Assembly: GCA_038380435.1 (NCBI GenBank)
Contig: JAWZYU010000034.1
Location: 20,563,404 to 20,627,403, forward strand
Origin: Ryuthela nishihirai
Lineage: Eukaryota > Arthropoda > Arachnida > Araneae > Heptathelidae
Reading direction: 5' to 3'
Length of the DNA stretch: 64,000 nt
Within the stretch, counting starts at the first letter, position 1; each line of letters opens with the position of its first letter. The translations under genes were made by a program, and so were the position numbers. Shown in pieces: positions 12,901 through 27,900 of this stretch. The notes beneath the pieces are model-generated. The model made no database searches and was not told the origin of the DNA. It worked only from the letters and a program-made list of their open reading frames with translations.

Positions 12901-15900
12901 AAAGAGTGACTTTTCAAAGAGTTAGGTTGTTTTACCTCTGAGCAGCACTTTTTTTGCAACACAATGGGCTAAATGGACAAGCCACAAGGACCTTGAGGCT
13001 TAAAGAAGGTTGGGGGAGGGGGCACACTGGACAGCTGTTAAGAGACAAATGACAGCCTCCTGTCAAGGCCATCCAGCATGTTCTTTAATGTGCACAGGGT
13101 ATGGCTCTCCTGCATGAGGCCACAGCTTTACATCCCATCTGATGGACATCGGCCTTTCCAAGTCCATTGGTGTCCCCTACTGACTGTGGGCAAGGCAGGG
13201 AGTTTTGAAGAGATAAATCTGAATGCTGGCCCAGCTGAGACTTGAACCTGGGAATTGCAGATTATGAAACTGGTGTGCTACCAACTAAGCCACCTGTGCC
13301 CTTTTCCAAAAAGTAACAAGACACTGATGAAAAAAATTTAGGGTATAATGAAGAACAATCTTTATATCCTGAAAAAGAGATGGATGGTTTGGATTTTTCC
13401 GACCCCTCAAGTGAAAGCTTGAGCAATTTGGAGGCAGAGCCTCCATTTACAGCCCTCCCTCTCTTACTAAATTCTGTGAAACACGGAGGTTAGAGTGTTT
13501 CACAGAATTTAGTAAGAGTGGAAGGGCTGTAAATGGAGGCTCTGCCTCCAAATTGCTCAAGCTTTCACTTGACGGGTCATGTGATGCCCCCTCATTCACT
13601 TTTACTTTACCTTAACCAGTTTTGCTTAATTTACGTTATATTTATCATTTTGGGGATTTTTATTTCATTTTCGGCATCACAGCGCTCGTTTTCAAGAGCA
13701 CAGGAGTTGCACATGCGCAACTCCGAACTTTCGATTGTCACCCGCTAAAGCATGCATGGTTTAGACTTAGATGGAGACTTAGACTTAATCTGAGACTTAG
13801 ATGGTCAGAGATCTGAAAAAATTTGACTTCGATTATGCAGATGATTTCCTTTTGGCAACTCATCTTGACAAGATGAATTCTTTCTTTAGAAGTGACGACA
13901 CTGATAATAAAAATAGGTTTGGTGATAAACTGAGGAAAACCCCAAAGTGATGAGTTGTTAAAATAATAGGAAATTACAGATATGCACCTGTTGGTGATTG
14001 AATAAATATTGAAGAAAAATTGTGATTAGCTGGGCGAGATCTGAATCCATGATCTACTGATAACAAATCAGGTGCTCTGACTACTGAGCTACCAGCTGCC
14101 AAACAATCATCCTCTATTAGTGGCTATAAGCATTATACCAGAGAGTTAGTCATTGGAAATGTATCTGACTGCAACTGAAGACTCTAGTCTAGAAGCACTT
14201 TCCAGGTTAGTGCACATGACCAGCCGACATCAAATTCCAAGAGGCATGGTATTTTTTTTAAGCCAACATACCATTTGGGTTGGGTTGTTTTACCTCTGAG
14301 CGGCATTTTTTTGCACACCATGGGCTAAATGGCCAGGTCACATGGACCCCGAAGGCTCAGAGAAGGTTGGGGGAGGGGACCCACTGGAACAGCTGTTGGG
14401 AGACAGATGGTAGCCTCCCGTCAAGGCCATCCAGCGTGTTCTTTAACGTGCACAGGGTATGTCTCTCCCGCACACGGGGCCACGGCTTAACGTCCCATCC
14501 GATAGACGGCGGCCTTTCCAAGCCCATCGGTGTCCCCTACTGACCGTGGGCAGGGCGGGGAATTCCAACATACCATGTATCAAGCATAAGGATTAATGTT
14601 GAAATAATAGGAAACCACAGATATGCACTTATTGGTGATAGACACTTATTGGCAAGGCAAATGCCATTGAATAAATATAGAGGAAAAACTGTTATTAGCC
14701 GGGTGGGATCTGAACCCCCAACTTTCTGATAACATGTCAGGTATTCCGACCACTAAGCTACCAGCTGCTGAACAATCATCCTCTATTACTGGTTTTAAGC
14801 ATTATACCATAGAGTTTGTCATTGGCAATGCATCTGACTGTAATTGAAGACTCCAGTCTAGGATTTTTTACTCTGCTGTAGGTGTGTAACTTCTGAGTGG
14901 CACTTTTTTTGCACACAATGGCCTAAATGGCAGGTCACAAGGGGCCCCAGGGCTCAGAGAAGGTTGGAAGAATGAGGCCCACTGGACAGCTGGTAATCTG
15001 CCATCAAACGTGTTCTTTAACGTTTACAAAGTATGGCTGTCCTGCACATGGGGCCACAGCTCAACATCTGATCAGATGAATGGTGGCATTTCCAAGCCCA
15101 TTGGTAAAAATTTTTTGGCTTTATATGAAGTATGTATTATATATTATTTTATATGTATACTGATCCTTTCTAGCACAAGATCTGTAGGATGCTGGATGCA
15201 TTTTTTTCACCTATCAGTAATGGTATTATGATTAAATGAGTAAATGATTCTTGGACCAATTGTTCAGAATTTTACATAACTTGGACCAATGTTTTCAGAT
15301 TTCCAAAAATGTTCACACATTTGAGTCCAGCAGTTTTTTTCTTTTGTTCCAGAAATTTAACCTGCAAAAGTTTTTCTTCTGGGTAACATTCATGACAATG
15401 CATGTTTACATAGTGCTTGGCAGAGTTTCATCAAAGCACTCACAATAGAGACAAGTGCCAATTAATTCAGTGTTAAAGAATTAATGCAATTTTTAGCAGA
15501 TTTAGATAACCCATAATTTTCTGAAATTTCAAATAATACACAATAAATTAGAACTATACATTATGCAAAATATTTACCTCTAAGAGATCATTCAACTGGG
15601 AAGGGTTATTTAGTAGTATCCACTCCATTCCAAACTGCCATATTGGTAAAGTATCCTGTTTCAGAAAATTATTTCTTATTAGAACTATAACATTAATCAA
15701 ATAGAAAATGAGCTTATGACCCAATATAAAACATATTTCAATTACTTAATACTAAATGGGATCTTGACATACACTGGAAAGTGAAGTATGCACCCATTCC
15801 ATGTGATGATGTACAGAACCAGCCAAGCCTAGCATCTAAAGTAAGACCTTGCTTTCTTGTGGTGCAAACCATTTGTAGTTTTCAAAAGAGATATTCTTTT

Positions 15901-18900
15901 CCAGAAAGAAATGGAATGGGAGGGCTGTCAGAACAGATGGGCCTATTGCTCTGGTTACTATGATTATTTTTCATTTTTCTCTACCCTACTTCAGAGTGGT
16001 TAATCACACAAGGTCCTGGTCACTTATACTTATCAGACGAGATTTGATTATGGCTATGAGCTTGATTATGGATCCTGAACTTGCAGCACTGGCGGGTTCC
16101 TGCTGAGGGAAAATCTACTGCTGTGTTTTTTGTTTGTTTTGGGTTGACAGCTCCAAGTGAATAGATGTACAGGATACCTTATATCAACTAATGGATAATC
16201 CTGATCAGAGGCCATCACAGGTACCTGAACTCTTGCTTCTACTGGCATTGTTAAACCTACACTGATCCTAACAGTCTCGGTGGCTTCTCTCTGTCTTTAG
16301 TGGTGGGGGGAAAAGGTCTTTGCCCTATGTCTGCATTTAGGGATTTGTAATGCTCCAAAAGTATATTAAACTTCTCTTTAAACTTTTGACTGATCCAAAT
16401 TAAACTAAACTTCCAGAGAGCATTAGGTGTTAGGCAATTAATCTTGCCAAATAAAGTTAAATGAGGGCTTGTTAAGTATATTGGTGTTACTTAGTGAGTA
16501 AGAAATCAAAAGATTGTCAAATTATTAAAGTTAAATCTTAATAAAAATCAATTATTGTTGCTCAAGAGAAAAAAATAGCAAAGTCAAAATATTTCATATA
16601 GCAAAGTTTGTTTCCAAAAAATTCAAGACTCACTAAATAAACTGATGAATACAAAAGTTTGAGCAACTAAAAGCTCACATCTACCTCCATCTCTACTATC
16701 AACTAAACAAACTACTACATTTTACTGACTCATTCTCTATTGACTCCTGTGACCAAAAGTCACAGGAGAACAATTAGTATACACAAGGTGTGCAATGACA
16801 TGTGTGTGTTGCATGCTGGGAAAAACATTTGCATAATCTTACGATCGTGCGCTGGCTATGATGCAAGAGGGAGTATGTCCTTAATGTGTGAATTAGCAGC
16901 AGTCAATCAAAAGTCGGAGTTGCGCATGTGCAACTCCTTTAGCGGATCAGAAGAGGGAAATGTGATTAGGTCCAATGGAAGAATAAATCTTCAAAATGAT
17001 AAATATAACATAAAAGTAAAACTGATTAAGGAAAAGTAAAAGTGAATGGATGGACCATCTCAGGCCATTTGATATTGTCAGCACTACCTCTCTTTACAAA
17101 CACAGTTTCTTTCAAATCCTACTAATAATTTTCTCTCTGCAGGTATGTAGAACAAGAGGATGTTGCATAGAGATTATTCTCCTGATGCTCTCATACAGGA
17201 ATTCCAGCATTATAACCTGGATATTCTGAGTTTGCATTATACCAGATGGACAGGCAAACCAGACTGACAAGTGTTTTATAAACACCTGTCCATGGACAGA
17301 TACTTAAAAATAATTTTAAATTCATTTTTTCAGGGAGGGAGGATGAAAAGCATCTTCAAGGTGTAGGTTTGTTCTCAACAGACACACCAGTGATGCTCTT
17401 CTGGATATGACTGCATTAATGAAAGATCTCTTACAGCTAAATTAAAACTAAGATTAAAGAATGTTATCTATTATTATGCCCGCACAGAGGACTCTGATGA
17501 GAATGAAGAAGATAGGTTTTATGGACAACTGCAGAATATTTTACATTCTGTCAAGAAAGGTCATATTACTCTTGGGCTAGGTGACATTCACAATGCTAAA
17601 GTTGGTACTGATTCTAACCTTTGGGGAGGGGTGATAAGTCCTTTTGGCATCGGCAATTGTAATAACAATGACGAATGTCTCCTAAAGGCAAGTAAACTTA
17701 ATGGTTTAAGAACTGATACTTATTACAAATACTAGAACATTTATAAATACATAGTTTTCACCTTATGCATTGTATATGAATATGATATTATCAATTATAT
17801 ATTAATTAACAGCAAATAGGCTATTTTGGTTAGGAATACCATATCATATAGGGGAGCAGAAATTAGGTCTGACCATTTACCTGGTCAAAAGTGTCTTGCA
17901 AGTCAAGCTTAAGAAATATTGTGCCAGGTTGAGAATTACCTTTATCACAGAAGCTTTGAGAGATCTAGATATAGCCAAAGTATACCCTGATAGGCTATGT
18001 AGTCATTATGACAGTCATAGTTTGCTTACTACTGAAATTGAGAAAGAATGGGAGTACTTTAAACAGGCTTTTCTTGAAACCAATGCCTTTATTCTGGGTA
18101 AAAAGGAGAAGAGGAAACAAAGTTATTTGAGTGATAAGGCACTGCAACTTATTTCTGAAAGAAAGAACTTCAGAATTAATCTTAATCAACACCCTACTAC
18201 TCCTAACAGAAAGCATTACAAAGAGCCTAATAGACCTGTAAATGATCAGTTGAAGGCTGATAAGAATCTAAGTCTTGATAGCTTGGCTGACAAAGCTGAG
18301 GAAGCAGTTATATAGTGTATCTATCAGCAGTGAGCAACACCAGATAGTTCATCTTTTGCATGGGAAGAAACAGACAGGTACACAGGGGTTGAGGGATAAA
18401 TGTGGTAAGGATATTGAAGGTGAGGATTCTGTCATAGCAAGGTGGGCTGAACATTTCAGCGATGTTTTAAACAATGTGGTTAGCTCTACTCCCATTGATT
18501 GTAATGATGATAAATGCATTACTTTGGCTATCTCTAAATTAAAACCACACTAATCCCTAGGGGTATATGAAATTACCACTGCAATGTTTAGAGGTGGGAA
18601 TGTTTCTGTTGTCATATGGCTAGCTGAAATACTGAATTTTTTTATGGTAAAGGTGCCAGCATAACCATAAATTCCTAAGGACTTACCTGAGCTACAATTA
18701 TCCATACTTTAAGAAAGGTGACTGCAGTTCTTGTGATAATTAAAGGGAAATCAGCCTACTTTCTGTCCCAGATAAAGTTCTATGAATTACTGTACTAATA
18801 GAATTAAGAATTTGGTTGATGGACAACTGCGTGGTGAATACTGTGGCTTCAAAAATGGTAAGAGATGTGATAGAAATAATGATAGTGATGATGTAAGAGA

Positions 18901-21900
18901 AAAAACAATACTTATCGATTGGCCAAAAGATCGCTAATTTCGGAAAATAAATCTACTGAAATGAAAACTAACTAAGGTTTAAATATAAAAAAAAATACTA
19001 ATTTTACAAAGAGTATCCAATATGCTGGACCAAAACTGTAAACAATACTTATAGCACATGGAATGGAGATATCATGTGTCAGCCATCTGTGTCTTGTTTG
19101 ATTCAGTGAAGCATAATTAATTAAATGCAGGTGCAACCAGAATTTCTAAGAAGGATGTGTTTACTTTCAGTTTCGATTTGATGATGCTGGGAAAAATGAT
19201 AAAAATAACTTGGAAATATTGGAATAGGTTTGTGATAGAAAAGAGTGTGAAACGGAAAAAAAAATTGTGGTACGTATTTTGTAATTACTTCCAAAATTTA
19301 TTGCTTTTAAAAATAACAGTTTTTTTTTTGTTATTTTTAGATTTTCGAAAATTTAAGGAAAAATTTGTTAATAATAGTTCATATCAAACTTGTGAGCTTA
19401 AATCAGAAGGTTGCTTCAGCAAACAGGAACGTTAACAAGCAAATTGGCAATACCGTTTAGTGCTTCTAAGAAATGGCAATCAATAATTTAATTATAAAAT
19501 TATTTATATTTTGGTTAAAAAAACTATGCATCAAATTAAAAAATATATTTTTGAAGCCTGAATTATATATTTTTATAAAGTACATACATATAAAAAAATT
19601 ACAATGGCAATTTTTATTAAAACAACAACAACAACAAAAAAAAAAAAAAAAAACGATATATTTTTGTTGTACTAAATGCATATACATACGCCATTGGTCC
19701 CTCAATTCAGATTCTCCATACGTATACAGACAGCTTGGACACTGGAAGGGTTAATGAGATATGAGCCTATGAATATCAATCTTGATCAGAGACTCTTCTG
19801 ATCAAGATCAGTTGTCTGGGCATAGGCTCCCTAGCCTACCTATTGATGATTATGTAAAAATGATGGGAGACTGTTAAATAGATATTTTTCACAATTTCAT
19901 GGGAGTTACAGGCTTCACTGTATCTGTAACAGTAAACAACGGAAATTTGTTTGGAAATTTGTTTTTTGATCCAGGTGCAACTATATATAAAAAGATTGGT
20001 GCTATTCCCATTTGGACACTGGTACAAGTGTTTTTCTCATTTGGGACTACTGGGATCCATCAATTTAAAAAAATACTACTGGGATCTGCAAAGAGTATAA
20101 AAAAGAACCCATAGATGCCAGAAAAATCATCTATAAAATAATATATAACTGACATAAAAAAAAATTAAAATTGAATTTTTTCATGAATGTGAAAATTGGT
20201 GCAGTTGGTACCTCCACAGGAATGGACACATGGGTGGCAAACAGTGGTTGGAATCCAGCATTAAATAATGTATATGTTTTCTTACTAATTGTTACATAAT
20301 CAATATAACAGTTGCTTCTCCTATAAATTGCTAAATTTAGAAAGTATAATTTTAATTACCCTTTTAATCTTAAGAATTGCTTAAAAATTATTACCTTTTC
20401 CGGAAGAGAATTGATAGCTTCATTAAATATTTCAGATATAAGTTTGCAATCTTTTCTACTCTGAATAAGAAGAGAAAGGCAGAGTAACCAAAGTTTAAAT
20501 TTATCAGGCCACTTCCGAGCAGCTGCTAGAGCAACAGATTGTGCCGAATCATCTTCCCCATTAGAATGCAACAAACCTGCCTGTAAGGTAACAAAATGTT
20601 ATATGATAAATCAAATCAGAGTTTAATAAGCTAAAAGAAGAAAGGAAATATTATAAAGTCAAACCTTCATTTATTCATAACATGATCATCAAAGAATCCA
20701 ACCAATAATGCAGTTTTTGGGTTAGTTTAAAAATTATTTCATAATCTTAGTAAATAAATAAATTAAAAAAAAAAAAAAAAATTATCTTCCTATATGGTCC
20801 CTGAAAAGTAGAAAATATACCTAAAGCATATCGATGGTGCAATCAGTCAGAGTTTGTATTCACTTCAAAGGAATATAGGGTGCCGGCAATCTTGTTGAGT
20901 AGGTAAATCAGGTCCCTATCTTCCTTTGAAGTGAATATGAACTCAGTGATTGATTGCACCATCGATATGCTTTAGGTATATTTTCTACTTAATTTGGTTT
21001 ATGTCCCATCCAATGGATCATTGAGAAAGGGGAATCATTGTTCTTTTCAAGCCAAAATGGATTAACATATGCAGTCTGGTGGACAGTGGCTTTTCCAAGC
21101 CTTTCTAACCAAAGGCAGGGTAGAGAGAGGTAAACTGCTAAACAAATATCAGGTTCTATATCTCCTAAAACAATACAGGTATAATGGATAAACATATATT
21201 AAAAATATGCATGCATATTATTTAATGTACTGTAACAATTAACAGAAAACGAAATTTTTTCATTCATATGGTAAATTTGGTATACCACACAAAACTAACA
21301 CTACAGGTAAAAGCATATGTCAAGCACTCATTACTATTCAATTTATTTTAGTATTATGATTGTATAATCTTTAAAAAACTTGCATATTTAAAATATTTTG
21401 TTTTCATACCTTATGCATGAAACACAATGAATATTTTTTATTAAAAATTTAGAAATTACACTCCTTTAGTATTTGAAATCAATATAGCAGTAATTTACCC
21501 ATAACTATAAAGTATCAATCAAAATTATTTACAAAGCATGAAAACAGTGACAGAACATTTAAGAAATGGTGGAGACATCTTTAGATCTATTACAAACATG
21601 TAGAATAACTTAAGTAAATAAATTACTATTATAAATTGTGTTAGCAAGCTTACCCATTCCAAGTACAGTTCACGAGATAGGCAGTTCTGTTCAGATGCTC
21701 GTTTCATCAAATTAAATATATGAGACAGAACCTAAGTGCAAAAAACAAACTAAAAAACCAAACCTTTAGCCTTAAGAGGGTTTCTGTTAAGAACAATTTT
21801 TTTTTTAATCTATTTTAAAACTATGTAAAAAAAGTTATTCATCCATTCTTTGTGAATTTGGTCTCACATACTTTCACAAACTAGAATAATCCCCAAATTT

Positions 21901-24900
21901 ATGAATGGTTGACTTATACAGACTTTCACTTTAAAGCTACTGACTCTTTGGGCATGTGTTTTTACTTTACAAAGCTTTTTTTTTTTTGCCATAATGATTT
22001 TCACAAATTTATGATACACATAATTCAAGTCCTCAATCCTAGGAAAAGAAGTGTAAGAATGTACACAAGCAAATCCATATTAATAACAGGCATATGAGGC
22101 ATAATGAAGGTACTATGGTTGTGAGGAGGGGGGGGAGAACAAAAATTTTCCAACTTGGAAATCAAATTTTACCAATTGAAAAAAAAATAAGCATGGGTAC
22201 ATACATTTAATCATGTCTCTAATTACCAAGGCATAAATTATTAATAATAAAATATAAGAATTAATTTATATCAATTTATTATCATTTAATACTTAACTTT
22301 ACTAATTAATAATATTTTAATTTATATCAATACTTGGATATAAATTTTATTATTGCTATTACATACAGATATCCTGCAGTGTAAGAAGGTTCAATTTAAG
22401 AATTTTTGCTAATACAAAACTTCTAAGTTTTACAAAATTTGATATCAAAAGCCTTAAATTTGTTATAGCAAAGTTCTTATTCAGAATTACTTAAGATTAT
22501 TAAATATTTGCTTGCTGAAGATTAGAAAAATGCTTTAACTATGTTATTTATTTATCATTTGTAATTTTATGTTTTAAAGAGAAATAATCCTTTAGAACAG
22601 GCATGAGCAAACTACTGCCAAAGAATGTATAAGTACATAGAATTAATGTAAGATCATGACCTTGGAAGTTTGCTTCTTTGCACAACTATTTGAACCTCAA
22701 GTGAAAATGCCAACAGAGGGTGGTTTCACACTATTGGCAGTTTACTATCCTTTAGATGGAATCAAACAGCAAACAAGTAAGCAATAAAACTATAACAAGA
22801 AAGTGTTGCTATTGATTTTCTGCATAAAGCAATCCATTTTAAATACTTTATAACAAATTAACTCTTACTGTATCGCAGCCCAAATAATCGCTTTCATCTT
22901 TTCCATTCTAGTGATTGGAGAGCAAAGTTTCACTCTCTTAGTATAAGGTTGTGAAAAAAAATTTTTTTGAATAGAAATTTGATTTTTTTTTCAACTGCTT
23001 CTAATTAAATATAAAATATATATTTTTTACCTGCTGATTCTGCTTGAAAAAATTATAATGAAGTTTAAAAACAAATCTATTTGAATCTACAGTGAACATT
23101 TGAGCATGCACAGTCACCATAAACAGCATCAAGTAGCACTGATTTAGTTTATGCCTTTATTCTGCTGTCCCATATTTAGATTATCAATCGATTGCATTTC
23201 TGCGTATTTTGTGCTATTTATAGCTCTATTAGAGTTGTAATGCTTTCTAAACTTTTAATGTAAGGATATTGACTTTTTTTCTTACTACTGGAAATTACAT
23301 CATTTGGGAACTATGCACATCGACTTTCGACTTTTTTTTAGCAGACTTTCGATTTTAAAGACTTTTTTATTTATTTTAATGCTTCTAAAATTATTGTTTA
23401 TTGCTTCTCAAATGGATACTGTGGTTATAAACAATAATTAGAAACAATCGAAAGTGAAACTGCTAACGATTTATAATGGCAGCAATCAGAACGAAGCATT
23501 AGGATTACTCGGAGCACGATTTTTAAATGGTAGGACTTTAAATGTAATTAAAAATATTGATAAATAAAGTATATAAACAAATTAACATTAGGCAATTGCA
23601 ATTTTTAACCAAAATTTCTGCCAGAATTTTAGAATTAAACTTTTCCGTAGCAGTTATGCAGCTTCATAATAAAGCAACTTGTTCTCAAATTCAGTGCATT
23701 GATTAAACTTTAAATGCTTTGAACTTTTTTTAATTTTTTTATAGTTCATCACTTTTCTGATATATTTTTCATTTCTTATTTAAATTGTCTAGTTTTTAAA
23801 GCAAAATTATTTTTTATGACACTGCTTTACTTAGGCTTAGAGTTTGCCTATCATCAAAAGTCTAAGATTATGCATAATGATTTCGAAAAAACGAAATAAA
23901 TTAAAGATTTAAGCAATAATCGAAATATTATGAACTGTTTATATTAGAATAATAAAATAATATAGAAAAAACGGGAATGTATATATATATATTTGAAATT
24001 TTACTAAAGATAAAGTGAAAAAAATACAGTAAAATTTTGCAATTTTTTTTTACCATTTTATTAAGCACAATTAAATGCTCTTTTCTTTTGGTATATAACA
24101 TGACATATTTCCATTCATTAGTTACTTCAGGATGGGATTCTAAAGTTGTTTATTTTCTGAAAACACTAAAATAAATACGACCACTACAGTGAATTCAGTT
24201 TCAGAAACCAGACACTGTAAGGGTTATTACACTGTAACGAATATTAGCAGTGGGAATTTTTTAATTAATGCTTATATTACATTTGTAAAGCGTATTGTTG
24301 AGCTTTCTCTTTATTACTTGATAAAATATTTTTATATTTGATATCCACTAGCATAAATTTAAAAAAAAAAGGAAATTTAATATTTGATTATTTATTTTAA
24401 ACTTTAAATTGCTTTAATGTTTTATGTGAATCCCTGAAAATCAGATTTTCTGCATTACTGTTTGAACCCTGAAGTGAAATTTGTTGCAAGAGGGTGTCCT
24501 TTACAGTTTTGCTCACTGTTCTTTCCCTTATATGTACTTGCCACCACCACTTCTTTAAGTGAGGGCATGCAAGTTACTGATAACAAATAAATTTGTAAAA
24601 GAGAAAAGAATATAATGAGACTAAGAAGTCCAACTTTAGTGAAGTGGATTAATTAAATCATTAAAATAATTGATTTAAATTATATTATTAATGTTAGTTT
24701 TTTTTCTATACTGGTTTATACATATATTATTGATTATATATTTCTTTGGCAGCTTGATCTTCCATTTCAGTTTTTTATGCAGCCCTTTAGCTAAAAGGTT
24801 TGCCCAGACAAGCTTTAGAATATGTGTAGGTTTTACACAACTTCACTGGTATGTCACTGAATGGACTGAAAATACAAATGTATTACGTAGCTCATGAGTT

Positions 24901-27900
24901 TAATAATTGGTCAATGAGTTCGCTTATGGATTGTTTATAAAATATCAGAGTTTAATAAATATTGTGCATTCTTTGGTGTTATTTTACTATGCTGTAGGGT
25001 AAAAATTTTACTTTTAAGATAAAATTTTCAATTCATTACATTAAGTTGATAGGAAAACGGTTTTCGATATGCAAAATTTTGGACAACGAAATATTTTTTG
25101 GGAACCTTACCTGTACACATTTTATTGATATTAAATGTTTTAAGCAAAAAACATTTTTAAATGTTATATATTTTATTCATTATATTTTTCAAATAATATT
25201 TTTATTTAAAAAAAGGGAAAACAGTGTATCTCAGACTTTAATGTAATATTATTATGCTACACCTACATCGGAGCAACTTGATGCAACAGAGAAAGTTTTA
25301 ACAAAATCAAATTTTTTCTATGCAATTATAATGAAGAAGGAACAGTGCATTCATGAAAATTGTTGATAGAGGTAACTGTGAAGAAATTCTACAAGCCAGG
25401 ATTGAGACTTTGAAGTAAACACTTGATCACTTATATAGAAGATCACAGTGAATTAATTTCAAACGTAAGCAATAACTTTTACATCTTGCAAGTATCACAA
25501 CAGTACAAGGTACAAATTATGAAAACAACATCACTCAAGCATCTCTCCAGAAATATCCCAGAGTATTCTAACCTGTTGAACCAATGCCAGTTAGTCTTTT
25601 TTTCACTAATAATGACTAACACTCTTCCCGTGAAATTTGGGCATCTCCGTTTGGCACCATCTATGATCTTGGGTGGCAACTATTTCTTTTTAGTGCTCTG
25701 AGTAAGATGGTAATAATTAATGAAGTCATATCATGCTATATAGTATTATTAATGATTTAAATGATAATTGACAACTGTGTTACTTGTAGATGTTTAAACA
25801 TTTAAATTAATTATTGTTTAACAATTAATTTAAATATTTATATAATTGCAAAACCTGTGACAAAAAGATAAATCATCAACTAATATACACAAAGACTATT
25901 TTGTCATTTAGCTTCTTTGCTCTCTCTTTCTGCCACATATATATTTTTTAAATTTTTCCATTTTAGGAACACTCTTATTTTTGGCCCCTAGCATTAGCCT
26001 AGTTTCCCTAAAGCAAACACGGTCTACCTGGAGAGAGAAACAAGAAAGGCGGTCATTTAACTGCTCATCTGTAAGACAGATAAGAGTCGTTGGTCAGCCA
26101 TGGTAGTGTTTTGTACCCATGACATGAGAGGACAAAATTTTATCCCAACTCAGATTGATTTTGGAATGCTGCCTCGATTTTGTCAACTCTTAATTTTATA
26201 AACATAACTTCAATTTTCACAACTCACTTGGATTTTACTGTCTTTTCAAATTCTGCCAACTCACCTAGATTTTGTCAACCCTGATTTCCTTTGCAACTCC
26301 CCACCCCCATAACTACACCCCTGACAGGCATGTCCACATGCATGGATGGGACAAGCATGGGGGCTGCATGGCACTTGATGATTGATGCCACATGACACTT
26401 GAGATTTTGCTGACAGTGCATGTCTTTTTTCCATAGCATGCTGAACTAACTCTTGGCATATCACCACACCTATCATTAACTGTTGGTAAGAGCTTAATTA
26501 CTTTATAAATGGTTGATAAAAAAAATTAAACATATTTCAGTCTCATGCAATTTTACAATACTCGACTGCCCAATCTTAAATTTAATACATGGCTTTCCCC
26601 TGTGCCAATTCATGTTGCATTAAAAATTGAAGTTCCAATCTATAATAGAATGCAATTTAGAATATCAAACTCTCCTTTTCCTTCATTTCTATATTTCACT
26701 GACTGAAAGTTTCCATCCAACGCTTTTTGTCCCCTCCCTCATGTATAACTAATTGCCCAAATAGTTGATTGCCAGGTCCCATAATTCTCCCATGGGTTTC
26801 CTTGTACCATTTGTATGTGTTAATCAAGTCTCTTTTCTAGCCCTCATAGAATTTGCGTTTAAGACCACATTCAATTTTGGACTTCAAGTATCAGTAATTT
26901 CAGTTCAACAGTTAAGAATCACCAGTTCAAGGGTTCCTAGTTTAATAACATTTTCTGTAACTATAGTAAAAGATAAACTCTACAAATTAGCTGAAAAATG
27001 TAAGCTCGTAATGAAGGAAATAAACAACTAACAATTTATTAATACATCATACAGCTACTGTTAAAGACTTACTATATTGAACATATACTACTTCAATATT
27101 CACAGCAATTACTTGGTGAACAGCTCAAAACATTTTGAGCTTGCAGTCTCATTGAACAAATCGCCAGATCTTAGGCATTTGATAGATTTCAGTGCTCCTG
27201 CAAGACCTTCCAAACCTTTGTTGATGAAGAAAAGGGATGTCTCCAACTACCTGATCTCCTATGGAATACCTGATCATCCGAGGAACAGAAGAAGCAGACA
27301 ATGAAGATGATTGTGAAGAAGATGAATATGACAAAGACAATAAAGCTGAATGTGAAGGGAACAATGAGGATGGATCCTCAGTTGAAACCTCTTTGCAGAC
27401 AGGGCAGAATCTAATGCAGAAATTGGTTTCATATTTGTTTTAGTGTAGTTCAATGCCCATGGTCCCCACCCACTACAGAGCCCAACATGGGGATGCCTAG
27501 GCACTATATCCCCACAGCCACTGAGCCAAGCCCTCACAAATAATATAAAAGCTAAATGATGGTTCTCCCACAGAAAAGCTGATTTCCATACCAAGGAAGT
27601 TTTTTTTCTGCTTCCGTATCCAAGACCTCATTTATTTTCAGGATTGGGTTCTTTTACCTCTGAGCGGCACTTTTTTGCACACCATGGGCTAAATGGCCAG
27701 GTCACATGGACCCCGAAGGCTCAGAGAAGGTTGGGGGAGGGGGCCCACTGGAACAGCTGTTGGGAGACAGATGGTAGCCTCCAGTCAAGGCCATCCAGCG
27801 TGTTCTTTAATGTGCAGAGGATATGGCTCTCCCGCACACGGGGCCTTATTTTCAGGAAATGATACAAGATAAAAGTTTTTTTACTGAAAAACGAAGAAAT

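Noticed and set aside
16800..16870. A host promoter (NRF1-like and GCATGCTGGGA, ZNF143-like words)
   Set aside because: The words belong to a dispersed repeat present in two inverted copies, and no first exon lies nearby.
17896..18315. 139-codon frame as a host gene
   Set aside because: It is the linker between endonuclease and reverse transcriptase of a LINE relic whose other parts flank it in order.
25423..25701. 92-codon plus-strand frame as a reverse-transcriptase fragment (NFYILQ read as a decayed NFYVDD)
   Set aside because: No second motif of the BEL/Pao polymerase could be found in order. The likeness rests on six residues.
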